Assembly (NCBI RefSeq): GCF_012932915.1
Contig: NZ_VCQU01000001.1
Span: forward strand, 186,001-250,000
Source: Antrihabitans stalactiti
GTDB lineage: Bacteria > Actinomycetota > Actinomycetes > Mycobacteriales > Mycobacteriaceae
Length of the DNA stretch: 64,000 bases
Direction of reading: 5' to 3'
Shown here one piece after another: positions 16,999 through 26,948 of the stretch. The notes beneath the pieces are model-generated. The model saw only the letters and a program-made list of their open reading frames with translations, did not search any database and had not been told where the DNA came from. Every line of letters begins with the position of its first letter. Positions within the stretch are counted from its first letter, which is position 1. A program made the translations under genes and the position numbers.

Positions 16999-18909
16999 GT
17001 GGAAGCAGGCGGTAGACGAGAAGCGGTACGTGCCGCGGTCGTTGTCGGCGCGCTCGGCGTCGTCTTCGGCGACATCGGTACCAGCCCGATCTACACGATC
17101 CAGACGGTGTTCAGCCCCTCCGACCCGCACCCGGTGCCGATCAACGCCGACAACGTATACGGCGTCGTGTCACTGATCTTCTGGTCGGTGATGACGATCG
17201 TCACGTTCACCTATGTGTCGCTGGTGATGCGCGCCGACAACGACGGCGAGGGCGGGATCATGGCTCTGATCACGCTGCTACGACGGCTCGGTGGAACACG
17301 TGGGCGGCGCGCGACAGCCTTTTTGGCCGGCCTCGGAATCTTTGGCGCCGCATTGTTTTTCGGCGACAGCATGATCACGCCCGCTATTTCCGTGCTGTCC
17401 GCGGTCGAAGGGCTGAAGGTGGTCGAGCCTGGGCTGGAAGAGCTGATCATCCCGATCACCGTCGTCATCATCGTGGTGCTCTTCACGGTCCAGCGGCGCG
17501 GTACTGCAGCGGTCGGTCGCCTGTTCGGACCTGTGATGATTACCTGGTTCCTTGCCATCGGCGCGTGCGGGGTTCGCGGCATCGTCGATCACCCGGAAAT
17601 CCTGAAAGCACTCTCCCCGACCTACGCGCTGACCTTCATGTTCGGGCACCTGGGCATCGCCTTCTTCGCGCTGGCGGCGATCGTATTGTCGGTGACCGGC
17701 GCCGAGGCGCTGTATGCCGACATGGGCCATTTCGGTCGTAAGGCGATCACCTATGGCTGGCTGGGGTTGGTTCTGCCCGCGTGCGTATTGAGCTACCTCG
17801 GTCAAGGGGCGCTCGTGCTCGGCGATGAAAGCAAAGTGAGCGCGCCGTTCTTCCTGCTCACCCCGGAGTGGGCACGCTGGCCGATGGTTCTGCTGGCGAC
17901 CGCTGCCACCGTCATCGCCTCACAGGCCGTCATCACGGGCGCATTCTCGGTTGCGTCGCAGGCTGCTCAACTCGGCTATCTGCCGAGGCTGCGGATCGCA
18001 CACACGTCGGAATCTACGATCGGCCAGATCTACGTGCCGTGGATCAACTGGGTGCTCATGGTGTCGGTGCTGACCCTGGTTTTCGCGTTCCGCAGCTCGG
18101 CGGCCTTGGCGTTCGCGTTCGGTATGGCCGTGACCGGCACGATCACCATCACAACACTGCTGTTTCTCTACTTCGCTCGAACCAAGTGGCACACATCGCT
18201 GTGGCTGATCGTCATCGGCGGCGGCTTCTTGCTGACCGTCGACTTGATGTTCCTCGCCGCGAACATGACGAAGCTGGTTCACGGGGCATGGCTGCCGCTG
18301 CTGATCGGTCTCACCGCGTTCACGGTGATGACGACGTGGCGTCGTGGTCGCGACATCGTCACTCGCGCACGGGAGAACGCCGAGGGATCGCTGCGCGAAT
18401 TCATCGACGACGTCAACTCGTACGAGCCGCCGCTGTTGCGAATCCCGGGCACTGCGGTGTTCCTCAACCGTGGGGATCAAACAGCGCCACTGGCAATGCG
18501 GGCCAATGTCGAGCACAACCGCGTCAGGCACGAACACGTCGTGATCCTGTCGATCGAGACGCAGCCGGTGCCTCGTGTTCTCGACGCGGACCGAACCAAC
18601 GTCGACAGCCTCGGCTATGTGCACGACGGGATCATCCATGTGGCGGCGAGGTACGGCTACATGGAGACTCCGAACATCCCCGCCGCGCTGCGACTACTCG
18701 ACCCCGCCCAAACCGAAGGCGCGATCTCGATCGACGATGCCTCGTACTTCCTGTCGAAGATCGAACTGAAGATGGGGCCGGAACCGACGATGGCGGCATG
18801 GCGCAAGCATCTGTTCATCGCCACGTCCTACATCACGGCGGACGCCGCCGAGTACTTCGGCCTGCCACGCGAACGCACCGTGATCATGGGATCGCAAATC
18901 GACGTCTAA
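16999..18909 (+). CDS. kup: Low-affinity potassium transporter Kup
   Basis: K+ uptake permease, probably a K+/H+ symporter, in the cytoplasmic membrane. The 636-residue protein has the family signature FGDIGTSPIYT (residues 23-33), twelve predicted helices up to about residue 440 and a hydrophilic C-terminal domain (PGTAVFLNRGDQTAP, VARYGYMETPNIP). The GTG at 16999 is preferred because a perfect AAGGAG precedes it at suitable spacing and the conserved motif then starts at the usual distance. The upstream ATG at 16969 has no such site. The end overlaps the convergent LysA-like gene by four bases. Confidence 0.96.
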   Translation: MEAGGRREAVRAAVVVGALGVVFGDIGTSPIYTIQTVFSPSDPHPVPINADNVYGVVSLIFWSVMTIVTFTYVSLVMRADNDGEGGIMALITLLRRLGGTRGRRATAFLAGLGIFGAALFFGDSMITPAISVLSAVEGLKVVEPGLEELIIPITVVIIVVLFTVQRRGTAAVGRLFGPVMITWFLAIGACGVRGIVDHPEILKALSPTYALTFMFGHLGIAFFALAAIVLSVTGAEALYADMGHFGRKAITYGWLGLVLPACVLSYLGQGALVLGDESKVSAPFFLLTPEWARWPMVLLATAATVIASQAVITGAFSVASQAAQLGYLPRLRIAHTSESTIGQIYVPWINWVLMVSVLTLVFAFRSSAALAFAFGMAVTGTITITTLLFLYFARTKWHTSLWLIVIGGGFLLTVDLMFLAANMTKLVHGAWLPLLIGLTAFTVMTTWRRGRDIVTRARENAEGSLREFIDDVNSYEPPLLRIPGTAVFLNRGDQTAPLAMRANVEHNRVRHEHVVILSIETQPVPRVLDADRTNVDSLGYVHDGIIHVAARYGYMETPNIPAALRLLDPAQTEGAISIDDASYFLSKIELKMGPEPTMAAWRKHLFIATSYITADAAEYFGLPRERTVIMGSQIDV

Positions 18910-19970
18910 CGATGCATTCGCCGCACGTCACCGCCGTTGACGGCGACCGCGTTCGACGATGCAAGTAGGTCGCTTCCGTCGCGGCTGACCAGCGCGAGCA
19001 CATCACCAGGCCGAATATTCTGCGGCAGAGCGACTTCGGAGAACTCAGTTGCGCCGTTGACACCGATGATCGAGAAGGTATCGGTCATGCCGAGCGGGTG
19101 CCGATTGACGACTGCCGCAGCCGCCAACTCACCTCTTACGGGTCGGGGCAGCATCTCAGCACTGCCCGCGAGGACGACCGCCGGGCGACCGTCGATGCCG
19201 CGGCCGACGGAGTGCACACGACTCACCGTGACCGCGGCTCGTGCCGTCATCGATTCGCCGAAATCCACCGAAATGTGTGGTCGCCCAATGCGGTTGCGAA
19301 TACACGCATCATCGATCGCGTTCTCCAGCGCAATCCCGAGGTCGGCGCCGGGCGGAACTCCCCGGGTAGCGATGCCGACATGTAGTTCCGCCATCTGGAC
19401 CTGGTGTTCGCGTTGCGCGTCGCACATCACTGCGACCGCCGTCAGCACCTGTTCGTAGATGTCGTCCGGAACCGGCCAGGCATCGCAGCGCACCCCGACT
19501 ACATCGAGCGTCGTTGCGACTACAGCGATGGCTTCCAGCGACATGGTGGCTTCCACGACAATGCGGCCGACCGGTCCGGCGGATACACAGTCCGCGGAAT
19601 CGGCAACGAGGACCAGTCGGGCGGGGTCCACGCCTGCTCTGCGTGCGACCGCGGATTCGTGCGCCGAGTGCACCACGAGCGACAGTCCGTGCCGTGCCAC
19701 CAAGCGCGCGGCGGTGGTCGACAGCAGCGAACTGGTGCTACGGAGGACCTCTGCGTCGCGAGGGCCGCCACGCAGTGTTCGCGCGGCGCGCAGGCTCCAT
19801 TCGTCGATGACGTAGGTCGGCGAACCGAAACGATCCGCGATTTCGTCCAGCGAAATGCCGCCGACGGTGATGCGTCCGTGCCGACAATGCGTCGTCGCCG
19901 GCCATACGGCCGGATCGAGCCGCGGCGTCGTTGCCCCGCGCAGCGAAGGAAGAATTTCGAGAAGTGTCAC
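18906..19970 (-). CDS. LysA-like (diaminopimelate decarboxylase fold) protein lacking catalytic residues
   Basis: A 354-residue protein collinear with fold-III PLP decarboxylases of the LysA type but shorter (LysA is about 447 residues). Matching blocks are VWPATT...GGISLDEIADRFGSPTYVIDEWSLRAA (N-terminus), ARLVARHGLSLVVHSAHESAVARRAG, and the C-terminal ALPQNIRPGDVLALVSRDG followed by SSNAVA. The segment that should hold the PLP lysine (Y-A-x-K-A) reads RSTSSLLS. The HSHIGSQ, glycine-rich, EPGR and CESGD motifs are absent. It is therefore a predicted pseudoenzyme. Codon use looks normal and the frame is intact, so it is not simply a decaying gene. It stands alone, convergent with kup. Confidence 0.72.
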   Translation of the reverse strand: MTLLEILPSLRGATTPRLDPAVWPATTHCRHGRITVGGISLDEIADRFGSPTYVIDEWSLRAARTLRGGPRDAEVLRSTSSLLSTTAARLVARHGLSLVVHSAHESAVARRAGVDPARLVLVADSADCVSAGPVGRIVVEATMSLEAIAVVATTLDVVGVRCDAWPVPDDIYEQVLTAVAVMCDAQREHQVQMAELHVGIATRGVPPGADLGIALENAIDDACIRNRIGRPHISVDFGESMTARAAVTVSRVHSVGRGIDGRPAVVLAGSAEMLPRPVRGELAAAAVVNRHPLGMTDTFSIIGVNGATEFSEVALPQNIRPGDVLALVSRDGSDLLASSNAVAVNGGDVRRMHR

Positions 19971-20070
19971 ATGGCCAGTCTCGAACGCCCGGATGCCGCC
20001 GGCCGGTTCCTTGACGCAATCCTGACCTTCTCGCGCAGCAAATTGACTGCCCCCTAACGGGCGCGTGTCG

Positions 20071-21021
20071 CTACTTCAGCGGGTGGCGAAACAGTCTGCG
20101 ATACACGGGTTCTTCGTCGCCCTGCGCGGGTCGCAGCATGAGGACGAACACGCCGGCGATCACGATGCCCACGAGATTGACGGCGAGCTGAAACGACGAC
20201 TCAGCGGCGAGGCGCCACTCACCCACCGTCGCAGCTACGACCGCAAATCCCGCTGCGGGAACTGTTGTCACAGAGATGAATACGCCGACCAGTGCAGCAG
20301 ATTTCGACGTGACCACCGATAGCATTCCCGCTGCACCGGCCAACAATGCCACCACGAACGAAAACGGGCCGACGTCGTAAATGAAATCGACCTGCTGGAC
20401 GTTCTTGATGGAATCCAACGTTATCCAGCCGATCCATTCGCAGATCCATGCGCCTGCGGCCGTGACTGCCATCGCAACAGGAAAAGCGACGAGCAAAGCG
20501 ATCAACGATCGCCTCGCCAAGCTGAACTTGCGACGAAACAGTGCGACGGCCAACGCGGCGAGCGGTCCGAACTCGGGACCGACCACCATCGCGCCGACGA
20601 CCGTGACGGGCGAGTCGGTCACAACGCCGACCGCGGCAAGCAGACACGCAATCGTCAGGAACGCGAGAAACGTCAGCGTCAGCGTGGAGTCCTGGCGCGT
20701 TCGCGAGAGCAACTCCTCCCACACGACAGCGTCGCCCGGATCCCCTGGAGCCTCTTCCTCGGCGCGAAAGGCAGCGTCGGACAGCACCGTTTCAAGCGGA
20801 TGCAAGGTGATTCCGCCGAACTCTTTGATGCCGATCGCTTCGATCTGGTCCAGGATCTCGTTGGCGGATTCTCGCGCCACATCGGCGGTCACCGAATCGC
20901 CCTCGGGTTCGAGTGCCGCCCCGCGAGAGATCACGACATGCGTGACGCCGCAGTGGTCCAGCAGGATCTTCAGTACCGCATCCGTGTGCCGGGTCGGAGT
21001 TATAACTCGCAAGTGCAGCAT
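20071..21021 (-). CDS. DUF389 family membrane protein
   Basis: A 316-residue DUF389 (TIGR00341-type) protein. A cytoplasmic N-terminal domain of about 115 residues (LHLRVITPTRHTDAVLKILLDHCGV, IEAIGIKEFGGITLHPLE) is followed by a membrane domain with about six helices. The latter carries the family block DSPVTVVGAMVVGPEFGPLAALAVALF and later ALVGVFISVTTVPAAGFAVV. The function of the family is unsettled; transport has been suggested. It starts 15 bp after the aspS stop on the same strand, so the two are probably co-transcribed. Confidence 0.9.
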   Translation of the reverse strand: MLHLRVITPTRHTDAVLKILLDHCGVTHVVISRGAALEPEGDSVTADVARESANEILDQIEAIGIKEFGGITLHPLETVLSDAAFRAEEEAPGDPGDAVVWEELLSRTRQDSTLTLTFLAFLTIACLLAAVGVVTDSPVTVVGAMVVGPEFGPLAALAVALFRRKFSLARRSLIALLVAFPVAMAVTAAGAWICEWIGWITLDSIKNVQQVDFIYDVGPFSFVVALLAGAAGMLSVVTSKSAALVGVFISVTTVPAAGFAVVAATVGEWRLAAESSFQLAVNLVGIVIAGVFVLMLRPAQGDEEPVYRRLFRHPLK

Positions 21022-21036
21022 GGCGATCTCCGCAGC

Positions 21037-22806
21037 TCAGGTGCGCGGCTCGGGCTTGAAATCGATGCCGGATTCCTTGCGCTGCTGCGGGGTGATCGCT
21101 GCGGGCGCATCGGTCAGTGGGTCGACGCCGCCGCCGGATTTCGGGAACGCGATGACCTCGCGGATCGACTCCACCCCTGCCAGCAGCGCCGTGACGCGGT
21201 CCCAGCCGAACGCGATGCCGCCGTGCGGTGGTGCGCCGTAGGCGAACGCGTCGAGCAGGAAGCCGAACTTTTCCTGCGCCTCGTCGTGGCTGATCCCCAT
21301 GACCTTGAAGACGCGTTCCTGAATGTCACGACGATGGATACGAATGCTGCCGCCGCCGATCTCGTTGCCGTTGCAGACGATGTCGTACGCGTACGCCAGT
21401 GCCGAACCAGGATCGGTGTCGAACGTCTCCAACGAGTCCGGCTTCGGCGAGGTGAAAGCGTGGTGCACGGCGGTCCAGGCGCTGTGTCCGAGTGCGACGT
21501 CGCCACCGGCGACCGCCTCCGACGTGGGCTCGAACATCGGCGCATCGACGATCCAGACGAACGACCACGCCTTTTCGTCGATCAGTCCCTGCTTGCGTGC
21601 AATCTCGCCGCGCGCCGCGCCGAGCAACGCCCGCTGCGCCTTGACCGGTCCGGCTGCGAAGAAGACGCAGTCGCCGGGCTGTGCGCCGACGTGCTCGGCG
21701 AGGCCGTCACGTTCGGCATCGGACAGGTTCTTCGCCACGGGTCCGCCGAGGGTCCCGTCCTCGGCAACCAGCACGTACGCCAGACCACGCGCGCCACGTT
21801 GCTTTGCCCACTCCTGCCAGGCATCGAGCTGGCGCCGCGGCTGGCTCGCGCCGCCCGGCATGACGACCGCGCCGACGTACGGCGCCTGGAACACGCGGAA
21901 CGGGGTGTCTTTGAAATAGTCCGTGCACTCGACGATTTCGACGCCGAAACGTAGGTCCGGCTTGTCGCTGCCGAAGCGCCGCATGGCCTCCGCATACGTC
22001 ATGCGGGCGATCGGAGTGTCGATCGTGTGGCCGACGAGCTTCCACAGCGCAGCGAGAATCTCCTCGGCGAGGAGGATGACGTCGTCCTCGGTCACGAAGC
22101 TCATCTCGATGTCGAGCTGAGTGAACTCGGGCTGACGGTCGGCGCGGAAGTCTTCGTCGCGGTAGCACCGGGCGATCTGGTAGTACCGCTCGATCCCGCC
22201 GACCATCAGCAGCTGCTTGAACAGCTGCGGGCTCTGCGGCAACGCGTAGAACGTGCCAGGCTGCAAACGCGCGGGCACCAGGAAGTCGCGTGCGCCTTCC
22301 GGCGTGGACCGCGTCAGCGTCGGCGTCTCGACCTCGACGAACTCGTGTTCGGCCAACACCGACCGCGCGGCCGCGTTCACCTTCGACCGCAGTCGGATCG
22401 CGCTGCCTGGTCCTTCGCGGCGCAGGTCCAGGTAGCGGTATTTGAGCCGAGCCTCGTCGCCTGGGTGCTCGTCCAACTGGAACGGCAACGGCGCGCTCTC
22501 GTTGAGTACTTCGAGCTCGGTCACGTTGACCTCGATCGCGCCGGTCGGGATCTCGGTGTTCTCGTTGCCTGCCGGACGGTTTTCGACGACGCCGGTCACG
22601 CGGACGCAGTACTCGGCGCGCAGGCGATGGGCCTGCGTCGCAGGCTCGCCCTCACGGAACACTGCCTGCGAAACGCCGGACGCGTCGCGGAGATCGATGA
22701 AGATCACGCCGCCGTGGTCGCGCCGACGGGCCACCCAACCAGTGAGGGTGACGGTCTGTCCTGCGTGCTCGGTGCGTAGCGAGCCTGCCAGGTGGGTGCG
22801 CAGCAC
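21037..22806 (-). CDS. aspS: Aspartyl-tRNA synthetase
   Basis: Class II aminoacyl-tRNA synthetase charging tRNA-Asp, possibly also tRNA-Asn as in many actinobacteria. The 589-residue protein has the N-terminal OB-fold anticodon domain ([26 protein letters not shown]), the flipping loop, catalytic motif 2 ([26 protein letters not shown]), the bacterial GAD insert (about residues 300-420) and motif 3 ([14 protein letters not shown]). The GTG start is preceded by GGAAG. It heads the probable aspS-DUF389 operon and is divergent from the YpfJ-type peptidase, as in M. tuberculosis. Confidence 0.98.
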   Translation of the reverse strand: MLRTHLAGSLRTEHAGQTVTLTGWVARRRDHGGVIFIDLRDASGVSQAVFREGEPATQAHRLRAEYCVRVTGVVENRPAGNENTEIPTGAIEVNVTELEVLNESAPLPFQLDEHPGDEARLKYRYLDLRREGPGSAIRLRSKVNAAARSVLAEHEFVEVETPTLTRSTPEGARDFLVPARLQPGTFYALPQSPQLFKQLLMVGGIERYYQIARCYRDEDFRADRQPEFTQLDIEMSFVTEDDVILLAEEILAALWKLVGHTIDTPIARMTYAEAMRRFGSDKPDLRFGVEIVECTDYFKDTPFRVFQAPYVGAVVMPGGASQPRRQLDAWQEWAKQRGARGLAYVLVAEDGTLGGPVAKNLSDAERDGLAEHVGAQPGDCVFFAAGPVKAQRALLGAARGEIARKQGLIDEKAWSFVWIVDAPMFEPTSEAVAGGDVALGHSAWTAVHHAFTSPKPDSLETFDTDPGSALAYAYDIVCNGNEIGGGSIRIHRRDIQERVFKVMGISHDEAQEKFGFLLDAFAYGAPPHGGIAFGWDRVTALLAGVESIREVIAFPKSGGGVDPLTDAPAAITPQQRKESGIDFKPEPRT

Positions 22807-22976
22807 GATCTTCCTTCCGACGGCCAGGGATTCTCTTCGGCGAAGAAGATCCTACGGAGCCAATTGCCCCGACCCGAAACCGATATCGGTCCGGACATGC
22901 AAAGCTGTAGCGCGGCAGCGACGATGACATGGCTCGCTACGCTCACAGACCGGGCTGTTTGCAGGGAGTAAAGACG

Positions 22977-23876
22977 ATGACCTTCAACGAGGACATGCAG
23001 ATCGACTCGAGTCAGTCGAACTCCACAGGAGGCCGTGGACGGGGCCCGAAGATCGCGTTGGGCGGTGGTGTCGGCGGCCTGCTGATCCTTGTGGTGACGC
23101 TCCTTCTGGGCGGCGATCCAGGAGCGCTGCTCGGCACCGATTCCAGTAGCTCGAGCGACAACGGCTCGACCAGTGACCCCACGTGCCAGACCGGCGCCGA
23201 CGCCAACCGCGACGTCGGCTGCCGCATGCTGTTCACACGCGACAGCCTGAATGCAATCTGGGCAGTCGAATTGCCGAAGCAAACTGGGACGAAATATGTG
23301 AAGCCGCAGGTCGAGCTGTTTTCCGGCGCGGTCAACACCGGTTGCGGCCAGGCGACCAGCGAGGTCGGCCCGTTCTATTGCCCGGCCGACTCGGTCGCGT
23401 ATATCGACACGAGCTTCTTCGACGTGCTGGTTACACAGTTCGGTTCCAGCGGCGGTCCGCTCGCACAGGAGTACGTGCTCGCGCACGAGATCGGCCACCA
23501 CATCCAGAACCTGCTCGGTGACATCGGCCGCGCCCAGGACGACCCCCGGGGTCCACAGTCCGGCGCGGTCCGCACGGAACTGCAGGCCGACTGCTATGCC
23601 GGCATCTGGGCACATTTCGCCGATACGATGAACGCGCCGGGCAAGGACAAGCCGTTCTTGAAGAAGCTCACGAACGAGGACATCAACGCCGCACTCTCCG
23701 CCGCCTCCGCGGTCGGTGACGACCGCATTCAGAAGGCCGCTACCGGTCGAGTCAATCCGGAGAAATGGACGCACGGCGCATCGAACCAGCGCCAAGCGTG
23801 GTTCCTCTCGGGCTACAAAACTGGTGACGTCGCCGCCTGCAACACCTACGACGCACGGGATCTGAACAACCCCTAG
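22977..23876 (+). CDS. YpfJ-type neutral zinc metallopeptidase, membrane-anchored
   Basis: A 299-residue protein of the predicted neutral zinc metallopeptidase family (YpfJ). It has a short cytoplasmic N-terminus, one transmembrane helix at about residues 27-45, a Ser-rich linker and an extracytoplasmic peptidase domain. The zinc motif is HEIGHH at residues 170-175, followed by the RTELQADCYAGIWAH motif that supplies the third ligand. Four cysteines (C70, C82, C123, C135) are spaced to allow disulfides. ATG 22977 follows GGGAG. Gene and position next to aspS match Rv2575. The substrate is unknown. Confidence 0.92.
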   Translation: MTFNEDMQIDSSQSNSTGGRGRGPKIALGGGVGGLLILVVTLLLGGDPGALLGTDSSSSSDNGSTSDPTCQTGADANRDVGCRMLFTRDSLNAIWAVELPKQTGTKYVKPQVELFSGAVNTGCGQATSEVGPFYCPADSVAYIDTSFFDVLVTQFGSSGGPLAQEYVLAHEIGHHIQNLLGDIGRAQDDPRGPQSGAVRTELQADCYAGIWAHFADTMNAPGKDKPFLKKLTNEDINAALSAASAVGDDRIQKAATGRVNPEKWTHGASNQRQAWFLSGYKTGDVAACNTYDARDLNNP

Positions 23877-23878
23877 GG

Positions 23879-24940
23879 TCAGGGCCCGACGGTCCAGGTT
23901 TCGCGGCCGTTGAGCAACTGCTGCAACGAATCCGGCCCAACGGGTTTGCGTTCGCGGGCGAGGTCAAGTTGGGCGCGGACCGCATCGTCGTAGGTGGTGC
24001 GGTTGACGCTGCGGAAGATGCCGCTGACGACGTGGTTGAGGTCCTGATCCGACAACCGCGAGAGCGCGTAGGCGTATTCGGGATCGTCGGTGTAGGCGTC
24101 GTGGACCACGATGTCGTCCGCCGCGACGTCGGCTGTCGCGGCGATCGCGAGCCCGAAACCTTTTCGCACAACACAGAATTGGCCATCATTGCCGAAAATG
24201 ATGGGCTGACCGTGGACCAGGTGGATCAGCCGCTGCTCCGCACCTTCTTTGCGCAATAAGTCGAACGAGCCGTCGTTGAAGATAGGGCAGTCCTGCAGAA
24301 TCTCGACGAACGATGCACCGCGGTGTGCCGCTGCCGCGCGCAGCACCTCGGTCAGGCCCTTGCGATCGGAGTCCAATGCTCGGGCGGCGAACGTCGCCTC
24401 GGCACCCAACGCGAGCGACAGCGTGTTGAACGGGTGGTCCACTGAGCCCATCGGCGTCGACTTGGTGACCTTGCCGACCTCCGACGTCGGGGAATATTGA
24501 CCTTTCGTCAGGCCGTAGATGCGGTTGTTGAACAGCAGGATCGTCACGTTGATGTTGCGCCGCAGAGCGTGGATCAGGTGGTTGCCGCCGATCGACAACG
24601 CATCGCCGTCGCCGGTCACCACCCAGACCGACAGGTCCGGGCGCGTCACCGCAAGTCCGGTCGCGATGGCCGGTGCGCGACCGTGAATCGAGTGGAGGCC
24701 GTAGGCGTCGAGGTAATACGGGAAGCGGGCCGCGCACCCGATCCCGGAGACGAACATCAGGTTCTCGCGGCGCAAGCCGAGTTCGGGCAGGAAACTACGG
24801 ACCGTCGCCAGGATGACGTAGTCGCCGCAGCCCGGGCACCAACGGACCTCCTGGTCGGACGTGAAGTCTTTCGCCTTGAGCGGAAGGTCCGTCGTCGGTA
24901 CTCCGGTGTAGGACGTCAGCTCCAGATCACTCGTCGTCAT
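23879..24940 (-). CDS. korB: 2-oxoglutarate:ferredoxin oxidoreductase, beta subunit
   Basis: The thiamine-diphosphate subunit of KorAB, which converts 2-oxoglutarate and CoA to succinyl-CoA with reduction of ferredoxin. The 353-residue protein shows WCPGCGDY (cysteines 35 and 38) and GIGCAARFP (C69) for an iron-sulfur cluster, and the ThDP motif GDGDALSIGGNH (about 110-121) ending in NN at 138-139. ATG 24938-24940 overlaps the korA stop as ATGA; the longer upstream frame is ignored. The partner korA precedes it. In mycobacteria this enzyme supports a tricarboxylic acid cycle independent of 2-oxoglutarate dehydrogenase. Confidence 0.96.
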   Translation of the reverse strand: MTTSDLELTSYTGVPTTDLPLKAKDFTSDQEVRWCPGCGDYVILATVRSFLPELGLRRENLMFVSGIGCAARFPYYLDAYGLHSIHGRAPAIATGLAVTRPDLSVWVVTGDGDALSIGGNHLIHALRRNINVTILLFNNRIYGLTKGQYSPTSEVGKVTKSTPMGSVDHPFNTLSLALGAEATFAARALDSDRKGLTEVLRAAAAHRGASFVEILQDCPIFNDGSFDLLRKEGAEQRLIHLVHGQPIIFGNDGQFCVVRKGFGLAIAATADVAADDIVVHDAYTDDPEYAYALSRLSDQDLNHVVSGIFRSVNRTTYDDAVRAQLDLARERKPVGPDSLQQLLNGRETWTVGP

Positions 24941-26862
24941 CCCTGTGCAGCTCCATTGCGATAGGTCGCGTGCGCTCGCGTGGACCTGGACTTGGCGGCC
25001 TCGAGATCGCCCAGCGACCCGTCGAGCGCTGCGTCGATCACTTCGGTCAGCTCTTCTGCCGAGAACGCCAGGCCGGCCACCTTCGTCCACGGTTGCACGT
25101 CGACGAGGTAGCGCGCTCGCAACAACAAGGTGAGTTGGCCCAAGTTCATCTCGGGCGCAATCACTTTCGGGTAGTTGCGGAGTACCTCGCCGAGGTTCGC
25201 CGGGAACGGGTTGAGGTGCCGCAGGTGCACATGTGCGACCGAACGGCCCGTACGTCGGATCCGCCTACATGCTTCGCCGATCGGTCCGTAGCTGCTCCCC
25301 CACCCGACGACGAGCAGGTCTGCGTCAGCGTTCGGATCGTCGACAACCACGTCCGGCACCGCAATCCCGTCGACCTTCGCTTGCCGCAGGCGCGTCATGA
25401 GCTCGTGGTTCGCTGGATCGTAGGAGATGTTGCCGCTGCCGTCCGCCTTCTCCAATCCACCGATCCGATGCTCCAGACCCTTCGTCCCCGGCACCGCGAG
25501 CGGCCGAGCCAAGGTCTCGGGATCGCGTGCGTAGGGCTCGAACGGCGCCGAGTCTGCATCCGGGGCCGGCTCGAACCCGGGGTCGATCGGTGCCAGGTCA
25601 GCGGTCGACGGGATTGCCCACGGCTCGGAGCCGTTTGCAATCGCACCATCGGACAACAGGAGCACCGGTGTGCGGTAGACCAGCGCGATTCGCGCGGCTT
25701 CTACAGCGACGTCGAAGCAGTCCGCCGGCGACCGCGGGGCCAGAACAGCGACCGGTGACTCGCCGTTGCGCCCGAACAGCGCTTGCAGCAGGTCCGCCTG
25801 TTCGGTCTTCGTCGGGAGGCCCGTCGACGGTCCGCCGCGCTGCACATCGATGATCAGCAGCGGCAGCTCCGTCATCACCGCGAGGCCGATCGTCTCGCTC
25901 TTCAGCGCTAACCCCGGACCGGACGTGCTCGTCACACCGAGCGCGCCGCCGAGCGAAGCACCCAGTGCCGCACCGATTCCCGCGATCTCGTCCTCGGCCT
26001 GAAACGTCGTGACATCGAAGTTCTTGTGCTTGCTCAGTTCGTGCAGGATGTCCGACGCGGGAGTGATCGGGTAGGTGCCGACGAAAACCGGCAGCCCGGA
26101 GAGCTGGCCGGCGGTGATGACTCCGTACGCCAGCGCAGTGTTGCCTGTGACCTGCCGGTAGGTGCCGGTCGGCAATGCCGCGGGAGCGATTTCGTATGTG
26201 GTGGCAAAGCTCTCGGTGGTCTCGCCGTAGTTCCAGCCGGCTTTGAAAGCGAGGATGTTGCCTTCGGCGATGTCGGGCTTCGAGGCGAATTTCTCGCGCA
26301 TGAACCGCTCGGTCCCACCGATCGGACGGTGATACATCCACGAGAGCAGACCGAGCGCAAACATGTTCTTCGCGCGCTGCCCGTCTTTCTTGCTCAAGCC
26401 CGCAGCCTCGACGGCGCCGAGGGTGAGAGTGGTCATCGAGACCTTGTGCAGCACGTACTCGTCCAGCGATCCGTCGTCGAGGGGATTCGTCCCATAGCCG
26501 ACCTTGGTGAGATTCCGCTTGGTGAACTCGTCGATGTTGACGACGATCGTCGCTCCGCGAGGCAGATCACCGATGTTGGCTTTCAGCGCCGCCGGATTCA
26601 TGGCGACAAGAACATCGGGGCGGTCGCCCGCGGTCAGGATGTCGTAGTCGGCGATCTGGATCTGGAACGACGAGACACCCGGCAACGTCCCTTGCGGTGC
26701 GCGGATCTCGGCCGGAAAGTTCGGCTGCGTCGCCAGGTCGTTGCCGAATGCGGCAGCTTCGTGCGTGAAACGGTCGCCCGTGAGCTGCATGCCATCGCCC
26801 GAGTCGCCTGCGAACCTGATGACGACCCGCTCCAGCTTCGTAGCGCCGACCTCCAGGGTCAT
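24937..26862 (-). CDS. korA: 2-oxoglutarate:ferredoxin oxidoreductase, alpha (gamma-alpha fused) subunit
   Basis: The 641-residue KorA carries the gamma domain first (about residues 1-190: IRFAGDSGDGMQLTGDRF, NFPAEIRAPQGT, VAMNPAALKANIGDLPRGA). It is followed by the alpha pyrimidine-binding and transketolase-C-like domains (TYPITPASDILHELSKHK, FQAEDEIAGIGAALGASLGGALGVTSTSGPGLALKSE, VQRGGPSTGLPTKTEQ). This fused layout is the one found in M. tuberculosis KorA. It pairs with korB through a four-base overlap. No other TCA gene is adjacent, but mdh lies 3 kb away. Confidence 0.97.
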   Translation of the reverse strand: MTLEVGATKLERVVIRFAGDSGDGMQLTGDRFTHEAAAFGNDLATQPNFPAEIRAPQGTLPGVSSFQIQIADYDILTAGDRPDVLVAMNPAALKANIGDLPRGATIVVNIDEFTKRNLTKVGYGTNPLDDGSLDEYVLHKVSMTTLTLGAVEAAGLSKKDGQRAKNMFALGLLSWMYHRPIGGTERFMREKFASKPDIAEGNILAFKAGWNYGETTESFATTYEIAPAALPTGTYRQVTGNTALAYGVITAGQLSGLPVFVGTYPITPASDILHELSKHKNFDVTTFQAEDEIAGIGAALGASLGGALGVTSTSGPGLALKSETIGLAVMTELPLLIIDVQRGGPSTGLPTKTEQADLLQALFGRNGESPVAVLAPRSPADCFDVAVEAARIALVYRTPVLLLSDGAIANGSEPWAIPSTADLAPIDPGFEPAPDADSAPFEPYARDPETLARPLAVPGTKGLEHRIGGLEKADGSGNISYDPANHELMTRLRQAKVDGIAVPDVVVDDPNADADLLVVGWGSSYGPIGEACRRIRRTGRSVAHVHLRHLNPFPANLGEVLRNYPKVIAPEMNLGQLTLLLRARYLVDVQPWTKVAGLAFSAEELTEVIDAALDGSLGDLEAAKSRSTRAHATYRNGAAQG

Positions 26863-26948
26863 CGGCTTTCCGCCTTTCGGGAATCAACCCACTTGAATCC
26901 ACGCTACGTGACGGTCGACACACGCTGCCAAGCAACACCGCCGAACAC

